Made by a program: the position numbers and the translations under genes. A DNA stretch of 12,039 nt, from the NCBI GenBank assembly GCA_050116035.1, contig JASFPJ010000079.1:1-12039 (forward strand), written 5' to 3'. The notes beneath the pieces are model-generated. The model did not search any database. It worked only from the letters and a program-made list of their open reading frames with translations, and was not told where the DNA came from. Below, one piece after another: positions 1-6,118 of this stretch; the stretch's first letter is position 1, and every line of letters begins with the position of its first letter. This DNA comes from SOIA01 sp050116035. GTDB taxonomy: Bacteria > Acidobacteriota > Aminicenantia > Aminicenantales > Aminicenantaceae.

Positions 1-13
1 TAACTCCTCTCAA

Positions 14-56
14 AAGCTCCTGGTTCATCTCAGAGTTGACTTTTATCCAGGAACTT
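14..56. repeat. Inverted repeat near left edge
   Basis: AAGCTCCTGG (14-23) can pair with CCAGGAACTT (47-56), a 10-bp stem with one G-U pair and a 23-nt loop. It lies just downstream of the minus-strand gene ending at 73, so it could contribute to 3' end formation. No T-run follows it on the minus strand, so a classical terminator is not supported. Confidence 0.25.
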
Positions 57-72
57 CTGTTTGGGCTTAGGA

Positions 73-306
73 TTATTTGTCTAGATATTTCAAACAATAT
101 GCATAGCCAACCGCACAATACGCCAAACCACTAGTAAATGAAACGAAATTGGGCAGTTGCCTAATGTTATCTAACATGCATTTTCCCAGGGCTTTTTCAC
201 AGGCTCCGATTTCCTGTTCCTGAGAAAATCCATTACAAATCAGAAGGATAACGATAAGCCCTAAAAGAAAAGATGTTTTTCTGGATTGTTTTCTAAAAAA
301 ATGCAT
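73..306 (-). CDS. Small exported four-cysteine protein (paralog 2), unknown function
   Basis: 77 aa. The ATG at 306 was chosen because GGGAG (313-317) sits 6 nt upstream and the N-terminus then reads as a Sec signal: MHFFRKQSRK, a hydrophobic stretch at residues 12-24, and plausible cleavage near GFS (26-28). A longer frame to 462 exists but overlaps the neighbouring gene and would bury the signal. The mature part of about 49 residues has cysteines at 36, 43, 64 and 71, arranged C-x6-C...C-x6-C (CEKALGKC and CAVGYAYC). The gene at 353-637 has the same two cassettes (CSKSLIKC and CLVGYDFC), so they are paralogs; here the spacer between cassettes is 20 residues against 38. The 46-nt gap suggests cotranscription. 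The cysteines could form disulfides outside the cytoplasm. I recognise no named family, and no function is assigned. Confidence 0.7.
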   Translation of the reverse strand: MHFFRKQSRKTSFLLGLIVILLICNGFSQEQEIGACEKALGKCMLDNIRQLPNFVSFTSGLAYCAVGYAYCLKYLDK

Positions 307-352
307 TTTTTTCTCCCTTTTTATGAATAATTCATGTGAAGTGAGGTTGGAT

Positions 353-637
353 TTAAATGAAATAACGCTTGCAGAAATCGTATCCGACCAGACAGAATGT
401 GAGGTGAGTTCCGCCTCCTGCGGTAACGCCAAGGAGGGCACCTGGGAAGTTTCCGGCAGCATAGCCCACCACCAAACCGACTATTACAGTGATCCCTGCG
501 TCGATCACGCATTTAATAAGCGATTTTGAGCAGATATCTGCAGACAGTTTGGGCGGAAAGGCAAATGCCATGAGTACGGCAAGAGATAATGCCGCCGCCG
601 TCATCCGAAAGCTCCTTTTTCGTTTGAGATGATTCAC
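353..637 (-). CDS. Small exported four-cysteine protein with glycine zipper (paralog 1), unknown function
   Basis: 94 aa from a GTG start at 637, chosen because a perfect AGGAGG (645-650) lies 7 nt upstream. The longer ATG-initiated frame to 814 has no ribosome binding site and hides the signal peptide. Residues 1-33 form a Sec signal: basic KRKR, a hydrophobic core at 13-27, and cleavage likely after LSA (31-33). Mature cysteines are at 36, 43, 82 and 89 as two C-x6-C cassettes matching the downstream paralog. Between them, glycines fall at exactly every fourth residue (54, 58, 62, 66, 70, 74), an extended GxxxG zipper in a hydrophobic helix-compatible stretch. Glycine zippers are known in membrane-embedded and pore-forming helices, so membrane insertion or oligomerisation is possible, but this is inference. 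It could equally be a small structural envelope protein. Confidence 0.75.
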   Translation of the reverse strand: MNHLKRKRSFRMTAAALSLAVLMAFAFPPKLSADICSKSLIKCVIDAGITVIVGLVVGYAAGNFPGALLGVTAGGGTHLTFCLVGYDFCKRYFI

Positions 638-644
638 TGTTGAA

Positions 645-650
645 CCTCCT
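645..650 (-). promoter_or_regulatory. Ribosome binding site that sets a GTG start
   Basis: AGGAGG on the minus strand with a 7-nt spacer to GTG at 637. It decides the start of the 94-aa exported protein in favour of GTG rather than upstream ATGs in the same frame. Confidence 0.8.
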
Positions 651-653
651 TTT

Positions 654-697
654 AAAAATTGATTGATCGGTCGATGGACATACACCATTCCGATCAA
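654..697 (-). promoter_or_regulatory. Terminator-like hairpin in leader of the small exported proteins
   Basis: On the minus strand TTGATCGG (697-690) pairs perfectly with CCGATCAA (670-663). Inside it ATGG and CCAT form a second 4-bp stem around a 7-nt loop. The hairpin is followed after TCAA by TTTTT (658-654), and AGGAGG begins only 3 nt further on. This is terminator-like geometry directly before a ribosome binding site. It may end the transcript of the upstream glycosyltransferase or act as an attenuator. Which of the two cannot be decided from sequence. Confidence 0.45.
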
Positions 698-871
698 GCT
701 TTTATGCTCATAAAGACGAAAGGGCACCATTTTATTCTCATTCTTTTTGTCATGACGCTGAATAATCGAAACGGATAGGACAAATCTCTTCCAGGGATTA
801 AAAGACTCCCTCAAGTAAGGGAAAGAGAAACGGAAATTTATATCCAGAATTTCTAGGGGAAAGGAGGCTTT

Positions 872-2083
872 TCAACCGGCTTTCTTATTGTGTTTTTCAT
901 TCATGCGCATGCCCAGGTAATATGGTTTTTGAGAGGCAAAGGCTTTTGCCTGAGCGAGGATGGCTTCCTCCACATACTTAGGGCTGTATCGCCATGTCTC
1001 ATAATCGAAAGTCACTGATCGAGCGAAATATAAAGGCTTTAAAGCCTCAACGATATCTTTTCTGGTTTTTGGGGAACCATTCCTGTAAGAAAAGAGGAGC
1101 TGGTAGACGACCTGAGTCCACATCAGAATATCGATGTCGTAAATGTCATGCTCGAACATCTTAATCAAGCTTGAACTGGCATAATCGCTCAGAATTCTCT
1201 TGAGCAGTTTTTCTCGCGGGAAGTATTCATTTCTCAATTTGTCTTTGAGCTCTCTCATATCAATCTTGAGTTCCTGGGGCCGGCCGAGTTCTTTGAGACC
1301 GAACCGAGCCTTTCGCTTGGGTTTTATCACTGGAGTCTCTATCCAGGATGATTCTTTAGAAAGAAGATTATCGAATAATGTTGTAATCACTTGAGTAAAC
1401 ATAGGTCCGAGTTTTGGCGCGCTGGCTTTATGGATTTTCGCTCCAAGGCCGACTTCGCATATCCTGAATTTTCCAAAAATAGCATGGAGTGTCATAAACA
1501 CATCCACGCCATACTGCTTTGCAGAAGAATTCCATTTCTGTTTTATCCAGTGATTGATGAGTGCAGACGAAAAACTGAACTCCCCGCCTATGGGCTGGCG
1601 GATGTCTTCTCCCAGTAAACCATAGAACAGAGGATAACAGAGGTGATTGGTGATTGTCCCATCGAACTGATGTCGGGAATAGAGAGGTAAGCCGTAATCA
1701 TACCCTTTCAGTATAGGTTCTCCCAAATACTTTATCCATTCAGGGGTGATGGACCGAAGGTCTGCATCTACGACTACGCCTCCCTTTAGTGTTCGGGTAT
1801 GCGTCTTGGCAAACTTGAACAGGTTCAAGAAGTTATTCCCCTTGCCCGTCACTCCTTTGGGAGTGGAGATGTAGTGCTTTGGAGTCTTGGTCTTTGTGGA
1901 GAGAAACGCGCCCTTCGTGTCATCTTCACTATTGTTATCGACATTTATAATCAAGGTGTTGAGATTAGTGAAATATTTTGTGAGACCCTGGTCAATCTGT
2001 TTGGTGACAAACGGGATTGTGTCTGCTTCCATGTACGAGGGAATTCCCACAATAAATTCGATACCCGACATTGAGTTATTCAT
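872..2083 (-). CDS. GT-A fold glycosyltransferase, mannosylglycerate synthase-like
   Basis: 403 aa. ATG at 2083 with AGGAG 8 nt upstream (2092-2096). Residues 8-16 (EFIVGIPSY) form the first nucleotide-binding strand; KGNNFLN follows at 81-87; the DxD metal and sugar-nucleotide motif is DAD at 106-108, followed by xxSxxPEWI. QPIGGE at 163-168, GVD at 192-194 and H218 (KIHK) follow in the order seen in Rhodothermus mannosylglycerate synthase (GT78), where an Asp near 192 and a metal-binding His near 217 are functional. The helical C-terminal part (YDIDILMWTQVVYQLLF, 315-331) also resembles that enzyme, and the length is close to its roughly 397 residues. The likely role is transfer of a sugar from a nucleotide donor to glycerate or a similar acceptor, making a compatible solute in the cytoplasm. 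Glucosyl-3-phosphoglycerate synthase (GT81) or another GT2-type acceptor specificity is possible. Two small exported proteins follow 235 nt downstream, with no obvious functional link. Confidence 0.75.
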   Translation of the reverse strand: MNNSMSGIEFIVGIPSYMEADTIPFVTKQIDQGLTKYFTNLNTLIINVDNNSEDDTKGAFLSTKTKTPKHYISTPKGVTGKGNNFLNLFKFAKTHTRTLKGGVVVDADLRSITPEWIKYLGEPILKGYDYGLPLYSRHQFDGTITNHLCYPLFYGLLGEDIRQPIGGEFSFSSALINHWIKQKWNSSAKQYGVDVFMTLHAIFGKFRICEVGLGAKIHKASAPKLGPMFTQVITTLFDNLLSKESSWIETPVIKPKRKARFGLKELGRPQELKIDMRELKDKLRNEYFPREKLLKRILSDYASSSLIKMFEHDIYDIDILMWTQVVYQLLFSYRNGSPKTRKDIVEALKPLYFARSVTFDYETWRYSPKYVEEAILAQAKAFASQKPYYLGMRMNEKHNKKAG

Positions 2084-2429
2084 AAGAAATTCTCCTCAGG
2101 TCATCAAAGAATTTTTATTATCACTCATTGGAAAGAGGGGTCAGGGCTTGATATTAGACATTTTGAAGCGTACAGCTGAGCTTTAATGGTTTCCTTCTTT
2201 AAATGTCCGAAATCAAGCCTTGATCCCAAGGATTTAAATTTATTCTTGCTCATTATAGGAAGGGGAAGAGATTTTGTCCATGTATTAGGAAATGATTTTA
2301 TCGGACTTCTTTTCCCCAGATTCATTGAGCTCAACCAAGAGCTTATTCCAAAAAAAAATTTTAGATTGGAATTATAACCAAAGATTGTTGTAAAAAGAAA
2401 GGAAAAGATATGAAAAGGAGGATTATGAA
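2084..2429. other. Gene-free divergent region between glycosyltransferase and sodN
   Basis: About 350 nt separating two divergent genes. It holds the RAYT-type palindrome (2137-2226) and a weaker hairpin in which GGGGAAGAGA (2262-2271) pairs with TCTTTTCCCC (2308-2317) with one G-U. It ends in an A-rich stretch and the sodN ribosome binding site. The open frames across it are palindrome translations. I see no convincing -35/-10 pair for either flanking gene. Confidence 0.5.
2137..2226. repeat. Imperfect palindrome of REP/RAYT-associated type
   Basis: The left arm beginning GGGGTCAGGGCTTGAT (2137-2152) and continuing into TAGACATTTTGAAG is matched in inverse by the right arm, which starts CTTC near 2194 and ends AATCAAGCCTTGATCCC (2226). 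The arms are about 30 nt and the spacer about 25 nt. Ends reading GGGGTCAGG-CTTGA with an internal GACATTT are familiar from repeats flanking REP-associated Y1 transposase genes in several phyla; that assignment is from memory of the motif. No transposase frame is present, so this would be a non-autonomous unit or remnant. Confidence 0.5.
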
Positions 2430-2912
2430 ATGGAAAGAAAATTCGTATTGTGTCTTTTTGCATTAACATGCCTTTTTTGTCTTCCCAACGTTTTCCCTCA
2501 CTGTCAAATTCCATGCGGAATATATAATGATGAAATGAGATTCACGATGATGAAAGAACATGTTCAGACAATCGAGAAATCCATGAACCAGATTATCGAG
2601 TTATCCAAGGAGCCGGATAAGAACGCCAATCAGCTCGTACGATGGGTTCTTAATAAAGAGCAGCATGCAGATGAGTTGGCTCAGATTGTGACTAATTATT
2701 TTTTAACCCAAAGGATAAAACCTGTCGATGAAGAGGATGAAGCTGCATTCGAGGATTATCTTTTAAAAATATCTCTGCTTCATAAAGTGCTTGTGTCTTC
2801 CATGAAGACGAAGCAAACGACGGATCTGAATAACGTGGAAACATTGCGCTCTCTATTGCAGGATTTCCACGATGCCTACTTCGGAAAGAAAAAATCAATC
2901 CCTCAAAATTAA
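2430..2912 (+). CDS. sodN: Nickel superoxide dismutase, exported
   Basis: 160 aa. ATG at 2430 with AAGGAGG (2415-2421) 8 nt upstream. The diagnostic nickel hook HCQIPCGIY is at residues 24-32: His1, Cys2 and Cys6 of the mature enzyme ligate nickel, and Pro5, Gly7 and Tyr9 are the conserved partners. Downstream, R71-x4-KEQ (76-78) matches the Streptomyces R-x4-KEQ segment, and the rest is helical, as in the four-helix-bundle subunit. The mature part is 137 residues against about 117 for Streptomyces. Residues 1-23 are hydrophobic (FVLCLFALTCLFCLPNVF) and look like a Sec leader rather than the short propeptide of actinobacterial forms, so the enzyme probably dismutates superoxide outside the cytoplasm. 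Removal of the leader must expose His24, yet the residue before it is proline, unusual for signal peptidase I. No sodX-type maturation protease is visible in the window. The gene appears monocistronic. Confidence 0.9.
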   Translation: MERKFVLCLFALTCLFCLPNVFPHCQIPCGIYNDEMRFTMMKEHVQTIEKSMNQIIELSKEPDKNANQLVRWVLNKEQHADELAQIVTNYFLTQRIKPVDEEDEAAFEDYLLKISLLHKVLVSSMKTKQTTDLNNVETLRSLLQDFHDAYFGKKKSIPQN

Positions 2913-2922
2913 AAATCTTTAC

Positions 2923-2951
2923 TTGAATATATTTTCTTTTTCATTTATAAA
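2923..2951 (+). promoter_or_regulatory. Predicted promoter of the cold-shock gene
   Basis: TTGAAT (2923-2928), a 17-nt spacer and TATAAA (2946-2951) fit a sigma-70-type promoter. Transcription would start near 2958, giving a leader of about 120 nt before the TTG at 3081. It begins 10 nt after the sodN stop. Confidence 0.5.
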
Positions 2952-2989
2952 TTAAGTTCGAATATTAGTATTGGCCCTGCTTTATCGAG

Positions 2990-3035
2990 GGTCGGCTTTG
3001 CGTCAAGGATTTTTCCTTTTGTCAAAGTCGAGACC
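2990..3035 (+). promoter_or_regulatory. Hairpin in the cold-shock mRNA leader
   Basis: Nested pairing: GGTC (2990-2993) with GACC (3032-3035), CTTTG (2996-3000) with CAAAG (3023-3027), and AAGGA (3005-3009) with TCCTT (3014-3018) around a TTTT loop. This gives 14 pairs split by internal loops. It lies within the predicted leader, about 30 nt before the ribosome binding site. Long structured leaders control translation of cspA-type genes in Escherichia coli; a similar role here is inference. Confidence 0.45.
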
Positions 3036-3065
3036 TGAGGCTTGGGACCAAATGAAAAAATCTTT

Positions 3066-3072
3066 AAGGAGG
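3066..3072 (+). promoter_or_regulatory. Ribosome binding site that sets a TTG start
   Basis: AAGGAGG with an 8-nt spacer to TTG at 3081. The in-frame ATG at 3042 has no comparable site and would add 13 residues not typical of the cold-shock family. Confidence 0.8.
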
Positions 3073-3080
3073 TCATAACT

Positions 3081-3290
3081 TTGCCAAAAGGAACTGTTAA
3101 GTGGTTTAACGAGAAAAAGGGATACGGCTTCATCACGCAGGAAGACGGACAAGAGATTTTCGTACACTTTTCCTCCATAAGCATGCCTGGCTTCAAGACT
3201 CTGACTGAAGGCGATGAAGTGCAGTTTGATGTTGAAGATGGTGATCGTGGCCCAGTCGCCAAGAACGTCACTCGGGCTCAAGAGGAATAG
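3081..3290 (+). CDS. Cold-shock domain protein, CspA family
   Basis: 69 aa from a TTG start that fits the ribosome binding site and the usual family length of about 65-70 residues. The sequence begins PKGTVKWFNEKKGYGFI, containing the KGYGFI RNP1 motif, followed by IFVHFS (RNP2). The conserved aromatic residues on the nucleic-acid-binding face (W, F, F, F, H) are all in place. It ends GPVAKNVTRAQEE, standard for the five-stranded OB-fold. The protein binds single-stranded RNA and DNA in the cytoplasm, acting as an RNA chaperone. It has its own predicted promoter and a structured leader of about 120 nt. Which csp paralog it represents cannot be told. Confidence 0.95.
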   Translation: MPKGTVKWFNEKKGYGFITQEDGQEIFVHFSSISMPGFKTLTEGDEVQFDVEDGDRGPVAKNVTRAQEE

Positions 3291-3330
3291 CGCTTTCATT
3301 TCTTTTCACTGAATTAAAAAGTAAATTTAG

Positions 3331-3394
3331 TCACTTTCCCGCCTGTTCGGGGCTGATTGGATCAACCCCAAGTGAGCAAAGAGAGGGTGTGCTC
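3331..3394 (+). promoter_or_regulatory. Structured leader before the propeller lipoprotein gene
   Basis: GGGG (3349-3352) pairs with CCCC (3366-3369), with an inner TGAT/ATCA stem (3354-3357/3361-3364) around TGG. TCACTT (3331-3336) can close it against AAGTGA (3370-3375). A second hairpin of GAGCA (3374-3378) with TGCTC (3390-3394) overlaps its base, so the two compete for two bases. No T-run follows, so this is not a clear terminator of the cold-shock gene. It may be leader structure of the next mRNA. Confidence 0.3.
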
Positions 3395-3422
3395 TGGTCC
3401 GACTCTATAGAAAAGGGTAATG

Positions 3423-4616
3423 ATGAAAAATAAGATACTGTTTCTTTTCCTGGTTTTGATTTCGTTTGTGTGGGCTTGTTCGACACGATCTCCGGAAGGA
3501 ACCTCTGAATGGGAAGGAACGATTGAATACAGAGATGGAATAAGAGTCATCAAGAATCCGGAAGAACCTCTGTACGGCCATCTCCATCTTGACCTTGCGA
3601 AGGATTTGAGCTTGGGGAGCGAAGAAGACGAAGTGTATATGTTTTACCGTGTTGAGGGTTTCGGTGTGGATAGCGAAGGCAATATTTATGTGCTTGATGC
3701 TGGACATTACAGAATCCAGAAGTATGATTCCGAGGGAAATCATCTTCAGACAATCGGGAGAAAGGGACAGGGGCCCGGTGAATTGGATACGCCATACGGG
3801 ATGTTCTTGAGCTTTGAAAACATAATTTATGTTCACGACGGGATGAGAATAAAGGCTTTTAAAAAGAACGGTAGCTTCATTAAAGAGACCACTCTGGAGA
3901 GCTTCACACATGACATTGCGGTTGATTTAAACAGAAATCTTTGGGGAATCGGTCGCCTTCCTTCTGAAGAGGGAAGAACGAGAAGCATAATCAAACTGAA
4001 CAAGAACGGGAAGTTGGAAAAGATTATTGCCGACTTTCCTCCTCCCAAAGTCGCTGTGAGGAGTGAGGGAGGCCGAGGAGTCATGTTTTTTATTGGCCAT
4101 GAGTATGTCCCTCAGTTGAGCTTTATCGCCATCGACGAGAAAACCTTGCTGTATGCGTACTCATCAGATTACAGACTGCATCTGGTAGATGAGAATGGCC
4201 AACCCGAGATGCTCATCACAATAGATACTCCTCGTTCTTCGATTTCTCAAAAAGAGAAAGATGAGATTTATAAAAAGAATTCTGATTATGAGAAGAAATG
4301 GCCCAAGGATGTTGTGAAAGATGCCATTCAGTTCCCTCCTCACCGGCCTTTTTTTAACAAGGTATTGGCTGACAATAGAGGGAGGATCTATGTTGAAAGA
4401 GTGAAATCAGTCCTGGAAAAGAGCGATATGTTCGAATTTGATATTTTCAGCAGAGATGGCTATTACCTCTACAGAACAAGCCTTCCTGTCTCTCCCGAGT
4501 TGATAAAAAATGGCTTCCTCTATCATATTCATTCTGAAGAAATTACAGGCGGAATAGGCATTCAAAGGTTCAAAATTAATAATTGGTCCACCATAAAAGA
4601 AAGCCTTCAACACTAA
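3423..4616 (+). CDS. Six-bladed beta-propeller lipoprotein
   Basis: 397 aa from the second of two adjacent ATGs: AAAAGGG (3411-3417) is 5 nt from 3423 but only 2 nt from 3420. The N-terminus MKNKILFLFLVLISFVWAC is a lipoprotein signal with the lipidated cysteine at residue 19, so the protein is membrane-anchored outside the cytoplasm. From about residue 75 there are NHL/6-blade-type repeats: GFGVDSEGNIYVLDAG, then YRIQKYDSEG, then the GRKGQGPGELDTPYGM turn, which is highly characteristic of this propeller family. Later blades (DIAVDLNRNLWGIGR, IIKLNKNGKLEKI, VLADNRGRIYVERV) are more diverged. Such propellers usually bind ligands or protein partners and have no assigned catalytic role. The family is abundant in Bacteroidota and Aminicenantes. 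No partner gene is adjacent in a tight operon. Confidence 0.85.
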   Translation: MKNKILFLFLVLISFVWACSTRSPEGTSEWEGTIEYRDGIRVIKNPEEPLYGHLHLDLAKDLSLGSEEDEVYMFYRVEGFGVDSEGNIYVLDAGHYRIQKYDSEGNHLQTIGRKGQGPGELDTPYGMFLSFENIIYVHDGMRIKAFKKNGSFIKETTLESFTHDIAVDLNRNLWGIGRLPSEEGRTRSIIKLNKNGKLEKIIADFPPPKVAVRSEGGRGVMFFIGHEYVPQLSFIAIDEKTLLYAYSSDYRLHLVDENGQPEMLITIDTPRSSISQKEKDEIYKKNSDYEKKWPKDVVKDAIQFPPHRPFFNKVLADNRGRIYVERVKSVLEKSDMFEFDIFSRDGYYLYRTSLPVSPELIKNGFLYHIHSEEITGGIGIQRFKINNWSTIKESLQH

Positions 4617-4700
4617 ATGGGATCAAGTCTCCATTTTCCATTTTTCTCGATATTCGTAATTTTTTTCGGAAGCGTCCCCAAAACCGTTTTCCTGAATTTT

Positions 4701-4729
4701 TTGATTTGTCTACAGGGATGTGGTATTAG
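4701..4729 (+). promoter_or_regulatory. Predicted promoter of the beta-barrel gene
   Basis: TTGATT (4701-4706), a 17-nt spacer and TATTAG (4724-4729) lie about 60 nt before the ATG at 4792. The -10 match is moderate. Confidence 0.35.
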
Positions 4730-4791
4730 TGTGTCTTTTTAAATGAAAATGACTTATGAAGGTTGTTTATGCACAAAGGAGACATAACAAA

Positions 4792-6045
4792 ATGAAAAGA
4801 CAGGTGCCTCTCCTCATCGCTTTTATTCTTATTCTAAGCTCCCTCTCCTATCCGAAAGATAGACAATCTGATGTCAATGAACTAAAGAAGGATGCGCCAA
4901 AGATATTTTTGGATTGCCGTCGCTGCGACCGTGACTACATCCGAACGGAGATCCCTTTTGTTAATTTTGTCCGGGATAGAAAAGAGGCTGATATCCACCT
5001 GCTCATTACTACCCAGAGGACCGGAGCCGGCGGTGAAGAATACACTATGGCCTTTTTAGGGCAGAAAAATTTTGAGAGCATTCAAGATACATTGAAGTAT
5101 GTGTCAACCCGGGCAGACACAAGAGATGATGTCCGGAAAGGAATGGTGCGTGTGATGAAATTGGGGCTTGTCCCATTCCTCAATAAGACCCCGATAGCGG
5201 ATCTCATGAATGTGCGATTTGAAGGTGATGTCAAGCCAACCGCAGTGGAAGATAAGTGGAATTTCTGGGTTTTCCATATGAGCTTTGGCGGTTCTGTGAG
5301 CGGAGAAAAGCAGAGGAACTCTGTTTCGTTGCGGGGTAGCTTCTCGGCCAACCGTGTCACGCCTGAATCGAAGTTTAGGATGAGTATCTCCGGGAATTTC
5401 AACGAGAGCAATTTTACATATGAAGACGATACCATTTCCAGCTATACAGACAGGAAGAATTTTTACAGTATGTACGTATGGAGCCTGAGTGAACACTGGT
5501 CTGTGGGGGCCTGGTTCTCTGTTTCTTCGGCAACATACAACAACATTGACCTGTCCTTGAGTCCGAGCCCTGCGCTCGAATACAATCTGTTTCCCTATTC
5601 CCAATCGACAAGACGGCAGCTCCGTTTTGTCTATAGGCTTGACTTTGATTACATCCGCTACAGAGAAGTAACTATCTATGATAAAACCAAAGAAGGCTTA
5701 TGGGGAGAGTCTCTGGCAGTCACTTTTGAGGTTAAAGAGCCGTGGGGAAACGCGAGTGCGACAGTAGAGGGATCTCATTATTTCCATGATTTCAAGTTGA
5801 ACCGATTGGAATTATACGGTCACTTGTCCTTGCGTGTGATAAAGGGCCTTTCTTTAAGCGTGGGGGGAGGTTTTTCTGCGATTCACGACCAGCTCGCTCT
5901 GCGCAAAGGGGACAGGTCGCTGGACGAGATTTTGCTTCGCCGGTCTGAGCTGGCCACGGATTTCGATTATTATGCATCTATAGGGTTCAGCTACACTTTC
6001 GGCTCTGTTTACAGCAACGTCGTCAATCCTCGTTTCGGAAGATAA
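4792..6045 (+). CDS. Outer-membrane beta-barrel protein, unknown function
   Basis: 417 aa. ATG at 4792 is preceded by AAAGGAG (4775-4781); starting at the in-frame ATG at 4756 would put 12 extra residues before the signal. Residues 1-20 are a Sec signal (MKRQVPLLIAFILILSSLSY). Residues 38-135 form a soluble alpha/beta-looking domain with C42-x2-C45 and the segment YIRTEIPFVNFVRDRK (49-64), then ADIHLLITTQRTGAGG. From about 155 the protein is a run of alternating aromatic/polar strands typical of a barrel, ending YASIGFSYTFGS and a short tail, NVVNPRFGR. I recall uncharacterised proteins with this N-terminal motif and NPRF tail from Bacteroidota and Aminicenantes, but know no function. The N-terminal domain would sit in the periplasm, perhaps handling a ligand or partner, with the barrel in the outer membrane. 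Monocistronic. Confidence 0.75.
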   Translation: MKRQVPLLIAFILILSSLSYPKDRQSDVNELKKDAPKIFLDCRRCDRDYIRTEIPFVNFVRDRKEADIHLLITTQRTGAGGEEYTMAFLGQKNFESIQDTLKYVSTRADTRDDVRKGMVRVMKLGLVPFLNKTPIADLMNVRFEGDVKPTAVEDKWNFWVFHMSFGGSVSGEKQRNSVSLRGSFSANRVTPESKFRMSISGNFNESNFTYEDDTISSYTDRKNFYSMYVWSLSEHWSVGAWFSVSSATYNNIDLSLSPSPALEYNLFPYSQSTRRQLRFVYRLDFDYIRYREVTIYDKTKEGLWGESLAVTFEVKEPWGNASATVEGSHYFHDFKLNRLELYGHLSLRVIKGLSLSVGGGFSAIHDQLALRKGDRSLDEILLRRSELATDFDYYASIGFSYTFGSVYSNVVNPRFGR

Positions 6046-6118
6046 TCAAAAAAGGAGCGGTGTACGCGCTCAGTAATTAGGCTGTCAGCGTTCTGTAATT
6101 AGGCAGCTCTTGTTCGTT

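Noticed and set aside
353..814. Longer 153-residue start for the glycine-zipper protein
   Set aside because: No ribosome binding site at 814, and it would bury the signal peptide; AGGAGG before the GTG at 637 is far better.
2430..2480. Lipobox in the nickel dismutase leader
   Set aside because: Cysteines at 8, 14 and 17 lack the small residue required before a lipidated Cys.
2125..2514. Minus-strand ORF of 129 codons
   Set aside because: It runs through the RAYT-like palindrome and antisense to the sodN start; no ribosome binding site or protein-like composition.
3405..3911. Minus-strand ORF of 168 codons
   Set aside because: Antisense shadow of the propeller lipoprotein, which has a clear signal and repeats.
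5104..5604. Minus-strand ORF of 166 codons
   Set aside because: Antisense shadow of the beta-barrel gene with no ribosome binding site.
6055..6071. Minus-strand terminator (GAGCG/CGCTC followed by CTTTTTT)
   Set aside because: The stem is only 5 bp and there is no minus-strand gene upstream to terminate.
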